A DNA stretch of 64,000 nucleotides from Opeltia flavorubescens (taxonomy: Eukaryota > Ascomycota > Lecanoromycetes > Teloschistales > Teloschistaceae), in NCBI GenBank assembly GCA_000442125.1, contig KE546969.1:434001-498000 (forward strand), written 5' to 3'. The position numbers were made by a program, and so were the translations under genes. How positions within the stretch are numbered: position 1 is the first letter of the stretch; every line of letters begins with the position of its first letter. Positions 50,501 through 62,900 of the stretch are shown here, piece after piece. Under the pieces are notes generated by a model that did not search any database, was not told the DNA's origin, and was given only the letters and a program-made list of their open reading frames with translations.

Positions 50501-53500
50501 AGCAGCGGGTTCTGGCACTCTTCTCTTTTGAACCATGCGCGTCACTTGGCCTGTCTTCGCCTTTGATAATTGGGTGGAGCCCATGTCCTCGATTTCGGTA
50601 GGCAGACGATGCTCCAACGTATTTGTAGCAATCTCAGTCAGAGGCGTCTTCTCCAACATGTCCGTTACTCTTTTCTGCTTAAGCTTGTCGTCTTTGACGT
50701 TGATTCTTCTCTGAAGCCATTCTGGGTGGCCAACCCGTGGGACAGGGTTGCGTACTCTCTGCAGGGCTGCCGGAATGGTGATGAGCTTCTGGACGACAGA
50801 ACCGAGGCGTTCAAGATAATAATCCCAATCGACGATTACTCGGGGGTTCATATCGCTGGGTTCCTCCCGCAGCCACTTGCGCAAGAAGTAGCGCTTGACA
50901 TGCTCTTCAGCAGAGAAGATAGCCACCGGGATGGCTCGATCCGTGACGGGTGCGTTTTTGGGTTTGGCTGAGATGATATACTTGCAATTCAGTCCTTTGT
51001 CTTTGACCATCTGAGCGCCTAGGAACTCTGCAAGCCGTTTCGCCGTCGTAATGGACGTGGATTTTTGTGCTCCATACTCCTCTAATGGCTTAGACATACT
51101 TCTGTTCTCGCAAATCAAATCTATCAGCTCTTCATCGGCCAGCGTGATACCATGCTGATGCAGCACGTCCAACCAGCGGTTGGCAACTTTGGCTACAGCG
51201 GCATACGTCTCCACCAGCGTCGATCCTTCCAGGAAGAACTTGAAGATTTGGGTTTGAAAGATCTTGATCAGCTTGAGTTCTCCTCTTCGCTTCACCTCGA
51301 AGCCCTTTAGCTCGGCAAGACTACCATCGTGGTTAAAGACCGCGTAGCGCTTTTTCAGGTTCTTGTCCTCCTCCTTGGATGTTGGTAAAATCATTGCTCG
51401 GTAGGGTCCGTCAACCTCGAAGAATATAGTATTTTCACTGTGTGTCTCGTAGAGGAATGTCGCGGGTTGCGCAAGCTCTTGGTATTGATGATTGGTGAAC
51501 TTAGCGTGGACCAGGTGGTTCAACATGACACAGGGGTAGGATATTGGGACAGTCTTCCCATTCTTGAGCCGGAAAGCGAAGTTCTCCGGGAATGTTGCAG
51601 GCAACATGCACCAGATCCCGTCCGTATCTAGTTCCAAAGGTCTTCCAATCCGCTCGACAAGCTCTCGAGCCATCTGAATAATGCGAGCTCCGGTGAGACA
51701 CGTCACGCCGGCCATTTCCATCGAGTACCAGCGTGATCCCTTGCGCATGACGTATCCGTAAAAGCTGTTTAGGATGACCTTATGAGCCAATTGGAGAGAA
51801 TCGAAGAGCACAATCATTTTCTTAGCTTCTTCTACCTCGGTCACTGTAGCGCCGGAACATTTCAGTGCTTCCGTTTTGTTCTTCCATACCTTCTGTTGCC
51901 CCTTAAAATCGTAACGGCGATCTCGGAAATTCTTGACTGTGTCCACATAGAAAGGGTTTTCGCGCTGGCAAATGATAGCTTCCCGTTCGATTGTCTTTGT
52001 CTCGTGGATCTTATGATATATCTTTTTGCTGTAATCTGAAAGTCGCTTTTTCACCATGGAAGCTTGTTCATCAATGCCGAGGTCCTGGAAGGTTCGCGCA
52101 AGGCTGTTGGCATGCTTGCCAGGAAAGCGTTCGTTCTCCAGGGCGTGACGAACCATGTTGTATTCATTCTTCTGCGCAGGAAGGAATTCCCCTCTCCAAG
52201 ACCATGGCATTCGCCTGTCGCAGGTCTTTCCAGGTCGGTTGAAATCACATGCTGCGCAATCGGACTCTTGTATCATGGAATCTGGCTGTAGCCGGTTTGT
52301 TGTCATAATGTTTGGATACATTGACGCTACGTCTAGATGATATATCGACGGTTTCTCGTTGCGATTCGGCGTCGCTTTCAGATCATTCAGCCTCTCGACG
52401 ATCTGGGCTTTGACCTCATCGTAATTCACAATATCATCCAAGCACTTTTTTTCTTCTACCACGATACTGAATCGCAGTGCCGCATCAAGATCGCGTAGTA
52501 ACTCATCAATGGCCGTAATGTCCAAAGCAAAATCAACCGGGATATCACTGCGAAATACACCTGCTTCGATACTCTCAACGTGGCCTCCAACGTATGTTTC
52601 AGACTCCAGTAAGTGACCGTCCCAGAAAGTCTCCTTTGGCTCTTTGTGCTTGTTCGGCAAAACAATGCCTTTCTGGTATGCTTGCACCATCAGGAGCATC
52701 TCACACAGTGTTCCCGTGCCTTTACGCAGTACATCGTCTGGGTTCAATGGAATGATGTTGCAAAGAGAAAAGATGAAAGGGTGGACGTATTTCATGTAGA
52801 GGTAGTAGGTCGCCACTGCATCCGACACGGAATACTCCGCCAGCGTCTGAGGTCTCTCGCTAGCGTATTTGGTCATGAGCTCGGGATCAAGCTCGTCGGG
52901 ATCGTATCCCAACTTCGCGACGGTCACGGCTTTCAAGCCTCTGCTACCCTGAGGGAGGTAGCTGTCTCGGTTGACCCAGCTGAAACAGTCCATGTGGACA
53001 CCGTAATTACTCTGATAGATGTCTTCACTATTCTTCCTGAACCCGATTTCTTGATACATGTCGATCCCGCAAACGCTTGCTCGAGCCTCCACAAATGGCC
53101 AATCAAAGAAGTCTCCGTTGTAGGTCGCAATAACTGTCGGTTTGGATTGCTTGATGTGCTCGAAGAATCGCTCAATGACTGCCTTTTCGTCCGGCTCGTT
53201 AAAGACAAGGAACGGTCCATCATATTCGGGTTTGGGTGTATATTCAAAGTCTGCGATGTTTTCGGAGACGATCTCGCGATTCGTAATTAGGAATCCTTGG
53301 CCGTCGATCATGTAAGAAATCATAATAATCTGATCTATCACCGCATCAGGGAATTTCAAAGGTAACTTGGTCGTCTCGATGTCGTAGGCCAGGACTACCG
53401 GATCGGCACGCTGTATCCGCTCTTCAATACACGTAAGAGTAGTGACACCATGCTTGGCCTCAATTGTGTACCATCTACCTATCCGAATGTCTGTCTCTCG

Positions 53501-54338
53501 TCAGCGTATGTTGCACTATTTTACATACAATAGCTACCCTTGTCAATCGCGACTCGGACATGATAAGGAACATCGTACTCTCGGATGTCAACGATGTAAT
53601 CGCTTGCATCCGCTATGCCATTATCTCTTTTCCCATCGTCTCGTTCGTCATCAAACATATTGAATCCAGCGTTATGACTGGCCCGGCTCCGTCAGCGGTG
53701 TCTTTAGACGAGGAATCGCTGGCTCACCTTGCCACTTCTGCATAAGTGTCCATCTGATTCATACTCTTCTTGTTAACCTCCGCAATTGGCATGAGACTAC
53801 CCCGAGCCTCCAAAAGCTCACCGACGTTATGGAAAGATAGTTGCAGAAATAACCGTCGATAGCCCAAAAGGTGGTTGGGCATCTGTAGATCTTCTTTCTC
53901 AATCCTTTTTATCCCCTTCACAAGGCCCTCAAACTTGCGCCGACACCATTCCTCTACTTCTGCTTCCCTGCCTTTCCTGACTGCAATGAGGAAATACGGG
54001 TCATGTTCCACTGTGGCTTTGAAGCTGCTGCCATCTTCCTCCAGAAAATAGTAATCGACCGCAGCGCGACCACCTGGGATTTTTCCATCTTCAACACTCG
54101 TACTGTGCATGTTGCACAACCAGCCGACTCTTTTCCTACCCGATTCATAACGCGCAAAACCCATGGATTCATCGATGGTGTGGGCAAGTCTTGTGGCGTG
54201 CAACTTCTCATCCTGGAAAGTTGCTTCACTGGGACGCAACGCCGAGCTATCGATATTCTTGATACGATGCGGTCTGAAGGAGGCCTTGCTGGAGCGAAAG
54301 TCACGTCCATAACTTCTATCCGGCTTTCTGGAAGGCAT
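47513..54338 (-). CDS. POL2: DNA polymerase epsilon catalytic subunit A
   Basis: The leading-strand replicative polymerase, with 3'-5' proofreading and a C-terminal scaffold for the CMG helicase. Three exons (53728-54338, 53538-53677, 47513-53490) give 2242 residues, the normal length. The exonuclease site starts at Asp287 (VLAYDIETTKLP), matching the DIE motif of the yeast enzyme, with TYNGDFFDWPF and YSVSDAVATYYL as motifs II and III. Polymerase motifs are HLDVASMYPNIM (A), KVILNSFYGYVMRKGSRWYS (B) and LELDTDGIWCMLP (C). The inactive second polymerase fold fills the C-terminal half. The last 150 residues carry the two cysteine modules (CEQCTMSRDLDLC, CNTCGHPYP, then CRKCKRFQ and ENCGCGGQW). 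It shares a 317-base promoter with COX20. Confidence 0.97.
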
Positions 54339-54655
54339 CTCCAAGAATGATCAAAACTTGTAAGCCCCTGTCCTGCAGGCATAACGAATTATCCGGCTAA
54401 TGTCATCTTATGGATGTGAATATACTGTCGTAAAAGAGTGTTTGGTCTCGAAGGGAGTGACTTGCTTGAGAGCTTAAAGATCTAATAATGACTGTCACAG
54501 AGCGCTCGCGAATTTGCGACGCGACAAGGACGCGACTCAATTAGTTTGGCGCTTCGGAGGGGTGACTTCCCGCCTCTCAATCTAGTTAGAGTCAGATTTC
54601 AGAAAAATCCTTTATTTTGACCACCATCAATATTTCATCAAACCTTTTAGCGACG
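54339..54655. other. Bidirectional promoter of POL2 and COX20
   Basis: 317 bases between divergent starts. It contains the paired GACGCGAC sites reported separately and a CTCGCGAA just 5' of them (54505-54512). Confidence 0.55.
54518..54536 (+). promoter_or_regulatory. Paired GACGCGAC (MBF/MCB-like) sites
   Basis: GACGCGAC occurs at 54518-54525 and again at 54529-54536, 11 bases apart start to start, about one helical turn. ACGCG is the core bound by MBF-type G1/S factors in yeasts, and replication genes such as POL2 are classic targets. The sites lie about 180 bases upstream of the POL2 start. Binding is inferred. Confidence 0.5.
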
Positions 54656-55224
54656 ATGGCAGCCGACACCAGAGAGTCTAAATCATCTAGACCCTCTCCT
54701 GATCACTCGGATCCTTCGGTTTCGGCAGGGAAAACATACGACACTTTTGACTATCCAGCGACAACGGATAATGTGAACAGCTTACCAGGGGCGAAGGGCA
54801 AAAACGTCCATGGCCCACTAGCAAGTGCTGGACTCACCGATGCGCTAAAATCTATCAAGTTGGATGACTTCAAAGAGGTGCACAAGAAACCCTGTACACG
54901 TGAGGGCTTCTTGACTGGAATCGGTGCGGGCTTTGGCATCGGAGGGATTAGGGCTATCCTTGGAGGTATGTACCACTGACTGGAAGACAAGCTTCGCGTA
55001 TACTTACGGCCGCAGCACCTATCTTTACAGCCTGCAGCTGGGCTGTCGGAGCTTTTGCTTTTGGCTCCTTCGCCATGCATGAATACTGTCAGCAGAAGCG
55101 AAGACTGGAGAAAGCGGGCATCCAACGGATAAATGCCGCTCTCGACGAAAAGAAAATTGAGCTCGAGAAAAAGAGAGAGGAAAAACGTAAAGCAAGGAGA
55201 AAAGCCAAGGAGGAAGCGGATTGA
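54656..55224 (+). CDS. COX20: Cytochrome c oxidase assembly protein Cox20
   Basis: An inner-mitochondrial-membrane chaperone that helps newly made Cox2 mature and insert. Exons 54656-54965 and 55016-55224 give 172 residues. The N-terminal 80 residues are soluble and Ser/Pro-rich. The family core starts at LDDFKEVHKKPCTREGFLTG, with a first membrane span (IGAGFGIGGIRAILGG) split by the intron, and a second (FTACSWAVGAFAFGSFAMHE). A highly charged C-terminal helix follows (EKKRE EKRKARRKAKEE region). No classical presequence is evident, as in other Cox20 proteins. It ends 177 bases from the convergent AMSH-type gene and shares its promoter with POL2. Confidence 0.94.
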
Positions 55225-55401
55225 TGATACTCTGCTGGATTTCCGACTGAGGTTGGTGATGACGATCGATGAGGAAATTAGGAAACTCGGATACATTGTT
55301 CCACAGCTCATCATAAACCTTCCATGCAAACGCAGACAAGTGCTAAATCGTATGTTCAAGTTGCAGGCTGGTAAACTCTAATGCTGGTAGCCAACAGTTG
55401 A

Positions 55402-57135
55402 CTAGGATACCGGTCTCAAGTCCACGACATCGAATTCTAACCCTCTGGCTTCATAGACATGGCCCGGTCGTAATGCATCAGTATAGATGTTGCTCTCGGA
55501 ATGGGGATGGAAGAGACCGCTCTGGGAGCAATTCAAGACAGACTTCATGCCTGGTGGGTCGGTTAATCGGAAAACGCCCCAACTATTACTGGTCAACGAA
55601 CTTCTTACGTATTCGATCTCCAAGGGCAACTCACTCTCCTTTGCTCGGCGCGCACACGATAGCAATGCTTTCGGGCATCATCACCTGGTACCCGCAATGT
55701 GTGTGCAAATCTCTTGAGCTCATGAAGCACGTCTGAGTTGGATGTGTGTGTATCCAGCCAAGTACCATGAGATCCTCTCCGTCCACATAATCAAACAGTT
55801 CGCTCTCATTTATTGTCTCGCAGGTATCAGAAGTGCTCTCCTGCTCGGGTATCACAAGTTTGGAAATGAAGAGTGCATTCGATATCAGCGTTCCGCATAG
55901 GATACCACATGTCTCAAGATTTGCACTTGTATTCGGAACGGCTATCGAGAGGAATTGATTCCGAAGATCGGGAGGAAGAAAGATGGTCCGAAGTGGTGTA
56001 CCATTTTCAAGGTATGCTGAAGGTTTGAAGGTAAATGCGGTTGGTTTCGAATCTTGTTGCATAGGGCTTACGGCCAAGGTCGGATCAGGAGACTGGCTGC
56101 GCGATAGGTGATCTTTGTTCGGTCGAGGTGGCAAAGTCTGGTTATTCGTGCCCACGCCCAGATTCTTAGGTGGCCGGAGCGGTGGCGTTTTGACTTCTGT
56201 TGCTGTGTCCAAACTCGTACCGGGCGTGGAAATCCGGAAAGCTGACTGATCATGTGCTATCTTTTGGGGTACGCTCGGATACTGATAATTTGCTTCCTTG
56301 CATCCAGGCGAAATGCAAGAGTCCGTGTCTTTAGCAAGTTCATCATTTGTGCTGTTTACTTGCAGCCTGATATTGCGCATCTGCCTGCTAAGAATTTCCC
56401 GGTCAACATTCTGATCTTTCTTCGTTAAGGCCTCCTCCCAATCACCCCATAAACCAGCCGTGCGTCTTTCGTGCTCCTCTTCCTCTGATATTCCCGCCTG
56501 TCTCGTGGCCTTCCGGGCTGTTGCCCGCCGTCGGATCTCTTTATGTGCAAGCTGGACGGCCAAGTCTCGATTCTCGCCTGCTGTCAATGTTTCTGGGAGC
56601 CCAGTGCTCAACGCTGAGTCCGATGGAAGTCTTGCATGACCCCGAGTGTCCCCAGCATTCTCCGAGCCGCGTCGTGAGAGCGAAACAGCCTTATCATTTG
56701 CAGCCTTCGCCTGACTACGTTCCTTCAAGATCCATCGGTAACGGTCATAGCGCCTGTTTATACGCGGCTTGAGGGTTTCAAGCCTGGTGAAATTGCGGAG
56801 GACATCCTTACGCAGCTGTTGAAGAGCGCTTTCGTTCTCCCTTAATCGAGCTTCCGGGTGCGTAGGCAGGTTGTCGAGAACCAGTCGGGCGTGTCGAAAA
56901 AGGAGGAGGTAGGCCTGTTGATCGTTGCCCTCATTCTGGTAGATCTCTGCCTAGGGCGTGCGGTTAGCGGTTCAAGATTATATGCTTGCAGAGTATCCCC
57001 GCATACCTCTTTCAGTAGAGTTCCAGCGCTTCGAGACCAGTGTCTAAAGGGAACAAGAGGATTGTATTCAAAGTTCTCCGCTAGATGAACGATCTGTTCC
57101 ACATTCATCGGCGGAGCTGGGCCTTGTCCAGCCAT
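55402..57135 (-). CDS. AMSH-type JAMM deubiquitinase (Sst2/STAMBP-like)
   Basis: A zinc metalloprotease that trims Lys63-linked ubiquitin from endosomal cargo near ESCRT-0. Three exons (57007-57135, 55635-56950, 55402-55582) give 541 residues. The N-terminal 130 residues form the USP8-dimer/MIT-like domain (NPLVPFRHWSRSAGTLLKEA, EIYQNEGNDQQAYLLLFRHA). A disordered middle with proline-rich stretches follows (PPLRPPKNL, TLPPRPNKD), possible SH3 ligands. The catalytic JAMM motif is IHTHPTQTCFMSSRDLH, with His444, His446 and Asp457 as zinc ligands. The C terminus (WGVFRLTDPPGMKSVLNCSQ then GLFHPH) is the AMSH-specific insert region. The last intron splits SKG-DWGVF; unspliced reading stops early. 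Confidence 0.93.
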
Positions 57136-57533
57136 CGTAGTAGAGTGATTTATGTGAGGCAGCCTGCGAGCCACACACAGGGATTCGATGTTGGCAGGTA
57201 GGAAGATACTGTCATGTTTCGTGGTAGAACAATCGTGTTGCCTAATAGGAGACGTGACGTGCCTGCGCCGGGGGAGAGGTTTAGATGTTGGAGCAGTGTA
57301 GACTCTCCACTTGGTTTATCGGAACACGCGGAAGTCTACAGCTTGCCGGAACTTGATGTGACTCAATAGATAATTCCTGATAGCCATAAGTATAAGTATT
57401 GATTGTTTCGGCGAGAAAAGTGGTGGCGGGCAATTCCCGGCGCTCGTCCTGGCGCGAGGGGATTAAAATTTAATGAGAAGCCGTGGTATCTCTATATTCG
57501 ACCATTCTAAACCTGTGTCAAATTGGCAGATTC
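57136..57533. other. Bidirectional promoter region
   Basis: 398 bases between the AMSH-type gene and the Mtf1-like gene. No coding frame and no clear motif. Confidence 0.5.
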
Positions 57534-59285
57534 ATGTCCCACGTATTTCAAGTCGCTTCGAAGTCTTTCCGCGATTTGGCCAAAAGTCTAAAGCATGCTA
57601 GGACGCAAAGGATTGATGTCGTGAGTCCTCAACTCTGTGGTAGGTCCACAAGATCATACATCTTCAATGGGTCATATGGCTGAAATAGTCCAGACGATGC
57701 GCTCAAACGCCTCGGACCCTCGCTTCGAGCATACCAAGGATGTACAATTATCGACATCAACCCTGGTCTCGGATTGTGGTCTTCAAAAGTACACGACTTC
57801 GTCAAACCAAAGAAACACATCCTTGCCGAACACCACGCGAGCTCGTTCTTGCCCCATCTGAAGTCGCTGGCAGGTCGCTGGGGCTCGCCTTACCATTTGC
57901 TGGACTGGCCAGAAGAAGACGTCTGGGAACCCGACCGTTACATCGCAGAAGGGCTATTGCCACCCTTCCACAATTCCAAACCTGAAAGCCAATCTCAGTC
58001 GATCCTCATTCTCGCTAATACTACGATGCCAGCCGCTAAAAGGGGTGAGCCACCCAGGCTGGCGACAGCTTATCGTAAACTCCGCGAATGGTGCCATGAT
58101 GTAAATCTCAATGCTGGATTTCATGCAGGTGGACCCGTGCGAATGCTTTTGTGGTTCCCCGAAAAGGAGAAAAAACCTATAATTCCGCGCACTGTACTCT
58201 ACCGATCCAGGCTCTGCGTTTTGCTCGAGATGACTTCGCATATAGAGGAGATAGTGAGCGCAGGTGAAATGTTCATTGGGAAAGAGAAGATGCGTGACAG
58301 AGTTACTGAGTTGGCGAGTGAGCAACGAGTGGCTAAATATATGCAGGAGACGGGAACATCCATTCCTGACGGACGTCAGACTCAATTGTATGAACAGGTG
58401 GACGGCGACGACAAAGGATTGCAAGAAACGAGCACCGGGGTCCGGATCCGCTCATGGCATAAAGAGTTGCACGATTTGCAGGAAGGATTCAAAACTGGCG
58501 AGTTTACGCGAACTGACAGTGTAGAAGCTGGCGATGTCAAGCGGCTTCCCTCAGGGGCCATACTGACACCAGAATACGCTCGTCTCGTCCAACTTGAAAG
58601 AAACCTAAGGCACATCGAAAAGCGGACGATTCTGATCGAAGAGTTGCTCCAAGAGCAATCGATGATTGACTCTCTCGATGCACAAGCTCATGACTCAAAT
58701 CTAGGGGATTCTCAACAAGCGGTCCTCCAAGCTGAGGTGCAAGAACGGAAGTGGGTTCTTAAGGAACGATTACAAAACGCCAAAGGGAGGCACACACGTG
58801 ATGAATTCAAGAGTTTCAAAGATGATCGTCGGGCATACAGCCAGAATCCGCCTCTACTCCAATGGGATCAGCGAAAGGCAAATCCGCTCAAAGCTTACAA
58901 TGCGGAGTTCTACCCTGAAGCAGGCATATGCCTCGTAGACATTGAAGCCAAAAAAACCCTTCCGTATCCAATGACAGCGGCGCAATTGAATTTGTATTCT
59001 GTGCTCATGACGGCGTTATGGAAACAGCCATCAAGTGATTTGTCTACTCTGGACAATATCGCGCCTGGCGCTTTCGAGGCCATCACGCCCCAGATACCTG
59101 CACTGACAGACCCAAGCCGAGGAGGAGAGAGAGATCTGCGGGATCTACCGATCCATCGTTTGACTCCAGAGATGATCCACGGAATCGTGATGGCTTGGCT
59201 CGATTGGCCCTTCCAGCCGGATTTTACTGATTTTATTGCTCGTCAACGTACAGAGTATGAAGCAGCACCTCTATGGACATGCTAA
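57534..59285 (+). CDS. Mitochondrial transcription factor Mtf1-like (rRNA adenine dimethylase fold)
   Basis: Yeast Mtf1 is the specificity factor of mitochondrial RNA polymerase and has a dimethyladenosine-transferase fold. Exons 57534-57639 and 57694-59285 give 565 residues. The N terminus (MSHVFQVASKSFRDLAKSLK) is basic and amphipathic, suiting a mitochondrial presequence. The methyltransferase motif I is TIIDINPGLGLWSSKVHDFV, followed by PKKHILAEHHASSFLP. The remainder is a long fungal-specific C-terminal region. The frame called here ends EYEAAPLWTC. In the next frame, from 59263, the sequence continues QHLYGHANLPGISFDELRPF and KTVDDYEF to a stop at 59349, which reads much more like a natural end. 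One extra base near 59261 (real or an error) is the simplest explanation. Confidence 0.82.
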
Positions 59286-59912
59286 CCTTCCGGGGATTTC
59301 ATTCGACGAGCTACGCCCTTTCAAAACTGTCGATGACTATGAATTTTGACAACAGGCGAAAGAACTCAGCCTTTCTTTACCACAATTTTCCGCGACTCTT
59401 TGTGTTTTCCACATCCAAAGAAAACCTGGCTAAAATGGTGACGCTCTCTCCTTGGGTATCGATAGTACAGCCTTAGATATGTCAACGTGTACGGCTCCTT
59501 TCCTTGTCGATAACTCGTGGGTAGCATCATCGAATCTATACCACTTGAAGTTCGAATTAGGAGAAGAGATTGAGCTAGCAATCCTTAAAGAAGTCCATTC
59601 AATAAGCACTAAAGCTACCATCAATAATTCACTGCCGTCGATGGGAGGGTCTATGCATGCCATAAAAATCTGAAATCCCAGGAAAGCATGAGTTTTCGTA
59701 CGGGGAGATTTCATGGATTTAATCACTTACACAAGGCTCATTTGTGTGCTACTAATCGATTCCGGTTAAGACCTAGTACCATTCAAAGACTACCTTATAA
59801 TCCGACTTCGCAACAATCTGCAAGGAACCATAGACTCTAAGGGGTATCACAAAATTTCAAACACATCGAGCTCATCCCCAAGCAACCAGACCTTCTCCGC
59901 CGATTACAAATA
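59286..59912. other. Convergent intergenic region
   Basis: The first 64 bases may be the true last codons of the Mtf1-like gene. The rest is 3' flank. A frame at 59452-59673 has no signature. Confidence 0.45.
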
Positions 59913-62900
59913 TCATTCAGCACCAGTGACCCTCAGGTATAAGCTTGCTCTCAATTTACTCACAAAGTCCTCCTTCAGCCATCCCCATCTCCCGCTCCTC
60001 GCACTCATCGCATCAGCCCATGCAAAAAGAAGCCGCAGATTCCATAATCTCTCACTCTTTCCACTGTCCAGGCACCCTGTCCTCAAGACCAGACAATCAT
60101 CGACCGCCGTCCCGCGTGCTGCTTGGTGCATTACATCTGCTAAATTAGGCGGCAGGACAAGCGCTTGCTCCGTCCTATCCAATGTCTGAAGTACCGGCAG
60201 TGTAAAGATCCAACCGAATACTTGCCGACCGAGTTGATCGGCTGCTTGGGCGTCATTCAGAGACAACATGGTCGTGCTCAATATCGAAGAGGCTGCATGG
60301 CCTGCGGCGCGTCCGCGCACGTAAATTGTTTGATGACGTTTGAAAGCTGCAAGATGGTCAGGATTTTCAGTCATGTCCAGGGTCACAGGCCAGTGCGCCG
60401 GGTCGTCAATCACGATTGCCGCGACCACCTCCAATGCCGGAAGAAGGCAGGGTGCGGTCAATGGTAGGTTGACTTTATTACGGAGCTTCACAGTTACCGG
60501 GATGGACAATTGACGGTGTGTATCAATGTCACGGATCATGAGGCAGCGGGGTTCGGCGGCAAGGACCCAGAAGTGGCGAAAAGCCTGGAGATGGGACTTG
60601 TTGTCAAGAACTGTTGTGGGGAAAAGGGGGTAGAACGCGCACAGGAGAGATGCGATGGCGGTGTTGGAGGTACCGAAACTATGCGTACCGCCGCCAAGGA
60701 AGAGGACGCCAATAGCCAAATGCGCTGCCAAATGGCTTCCATATGGTGTTTCTGGATCAGTACGACCGTGGAGGGCACGCAGACGACGAAAGACCTTCAG
60801 ATCGCCGAACCCAGCCATGACACAAGCTGCCGCGAGCGCAACCGTATCTTGACAGTTTCGAGCGGTGATTCGTGTAAGCATCTGATCGTAATTGGTACTG
60901 GGGTATCGGCACATCCACATGAACTGATCGAGTTGGTGGCAAAGGATATCGCGAACAGCCAACAAGCCACTGCCAGCATAGCGAAGGCCCAGGCTCAAGC
61001 ACAACCCAGCAACGATGTTCAACTTTGGTAACTCTTGGCTACTCATGAGATGGACGTCCAGTTGACGATTCGATTGAAAGGCCGGGGGTAATTGCTTCGT
61101 TATCCACGAAGGCGTCGGACGGATCTGGTCCCACATGATCAGATGACGAGCCACTGTTCGCAGCAACAGGATATCCGGGCGGACGTAATCAAACTGATGA
61201 GGTGTGTCAGGTACGTCGATTTTGCGAGCTAGGATTGCGTCGCCAGTCTTCATAAAAATGAGGGCGATTGCTATCGTTGCTGCAGCTGTTGCCTTGTCTA
61301 AAATGTGAACCAAATCAGCTCTCTTTGTTCCGACTGCAAGAATGAGCAAGCGCTCGACAATTCGCATGTCGTGAAGACCTTTCAGATCCCTTCCTCGTCC
61401 AAGATTAATATATCCAAGAGCAAAGCCAGCTGCCAACCTGTAACCTTCGTCGCGAAGGCTTTCGGATTGATTAGAGTTCTCATCCTGATCCGTGTTCTCG
61501 ATTTCAGAGAGCATGATTTCGCTCATCCGGCGATGCTGACTGTTACAGTACAGTAGCCCAATGCCCATGATACCGCTAGCCTGCGTGACTGGCGAGATAT
61601 TCAGCTCGGCCGCCGCAGCAGGAAGCATGCGCGTGACATGGACAGAGAGCAGTCGTGTGATGTTTGTATCCATGGTACCTAGGTAAGAAGCAGAGATACC
61701 GAGAAGGAATCCGATAGAAGTCATGGTATGCTTGGGTGTTAGATACTTATAAGATGCCCATTTAGCAATGTTTTTCATGTGTCCATTCAAGCCCAAGGCT
61801 AATAAAAACCCTGCATGTCGGTTTTTGAGCTCGTGTGGCTTATTGAAGAGAAGCCACGATGTGTCAATCCCTTTAGCATCTTTGGAAATACTGAGTCCAG
61901 CCTCAACGCCTGCATGGAAGAATGCCCAAGAGACCTTCTCCTCGGTATAAGCACTCCTGTCCGCCGTCACTGTCGTATTGCTTGGCTTCATGACACAGCT
62001 TAATGTGAATCCGTGAACAGGAAACTTCTCGGTGATCAATGGAGCTCGACCATTATAGAAAAGGAGGGCTCGGCCAGGAGATACGGAAAGCGTTCGAGTA
62101 GCGACGATCTTGACCAGCTCTTGTTGCGCTTCCAGTAGCTCGGTGTCTCCCCACGCTGGCTCTGGCATGCACCGAGCCGTGGGCGCTACTAAAGGATGAA
62201 GAAGCCTAATTGCTTCAACAAAACGCTGATCGTCTTTAAATATCATCCGAGTGACAGATTGTCTGTCTGCTTCGGCTGATCCATCATAAGCGCCTGTAGA
62301 TTCTGACTCGTTTGCTGACATACAAATAGTGTGCACATCACGTGCTACATCTCTTTTTGTCGTCGAAAGGTCTTTCACGTTTTGCGTGACGCTCGTCTCC
62401 ATTTGTCCGAGGTTACGTAGATCGTCTCGGCCAAGGATGCTGAGAATCTTGTTCCTCCAGCTTGAGGATGGAGACACCTGTGCCCGGGACAACGATGAAC
62501 GAATGGCTCCCGCTATACTCTCTGGCAAAGTGTCAAGGAATGGGAAGTCAATGTTAGACGAAAGGATGCCTTCGACGGAAAAGTCCATCGTATTAGCTTT
62601 CGTAGTGGTGAAAAGCTTCGTAATCGCTGTTGTTCTCGGGGTCAACTCTTGCATTCGCTCCTTCAGCGTCTCAGAGGCCTTTGGATGTTTCGTAGGTCCA
62701 CCTGACACATCAATCAGATCGAGCAAGGTCACAAATGGCTGAGCGGTTGAGCCAATAATGAGCTTCTCGATATGAAGAAATATCGAGGGAGGTTCGAACG
62801 GTTGGTTTGTAGGATAAGCTCGCCCGGTAATAGTCGACTCATCAAACACCCAGNTCTCAATGTCAGCATTTTCGAGCGCGTAATAGGCTGGACGTTTGAA

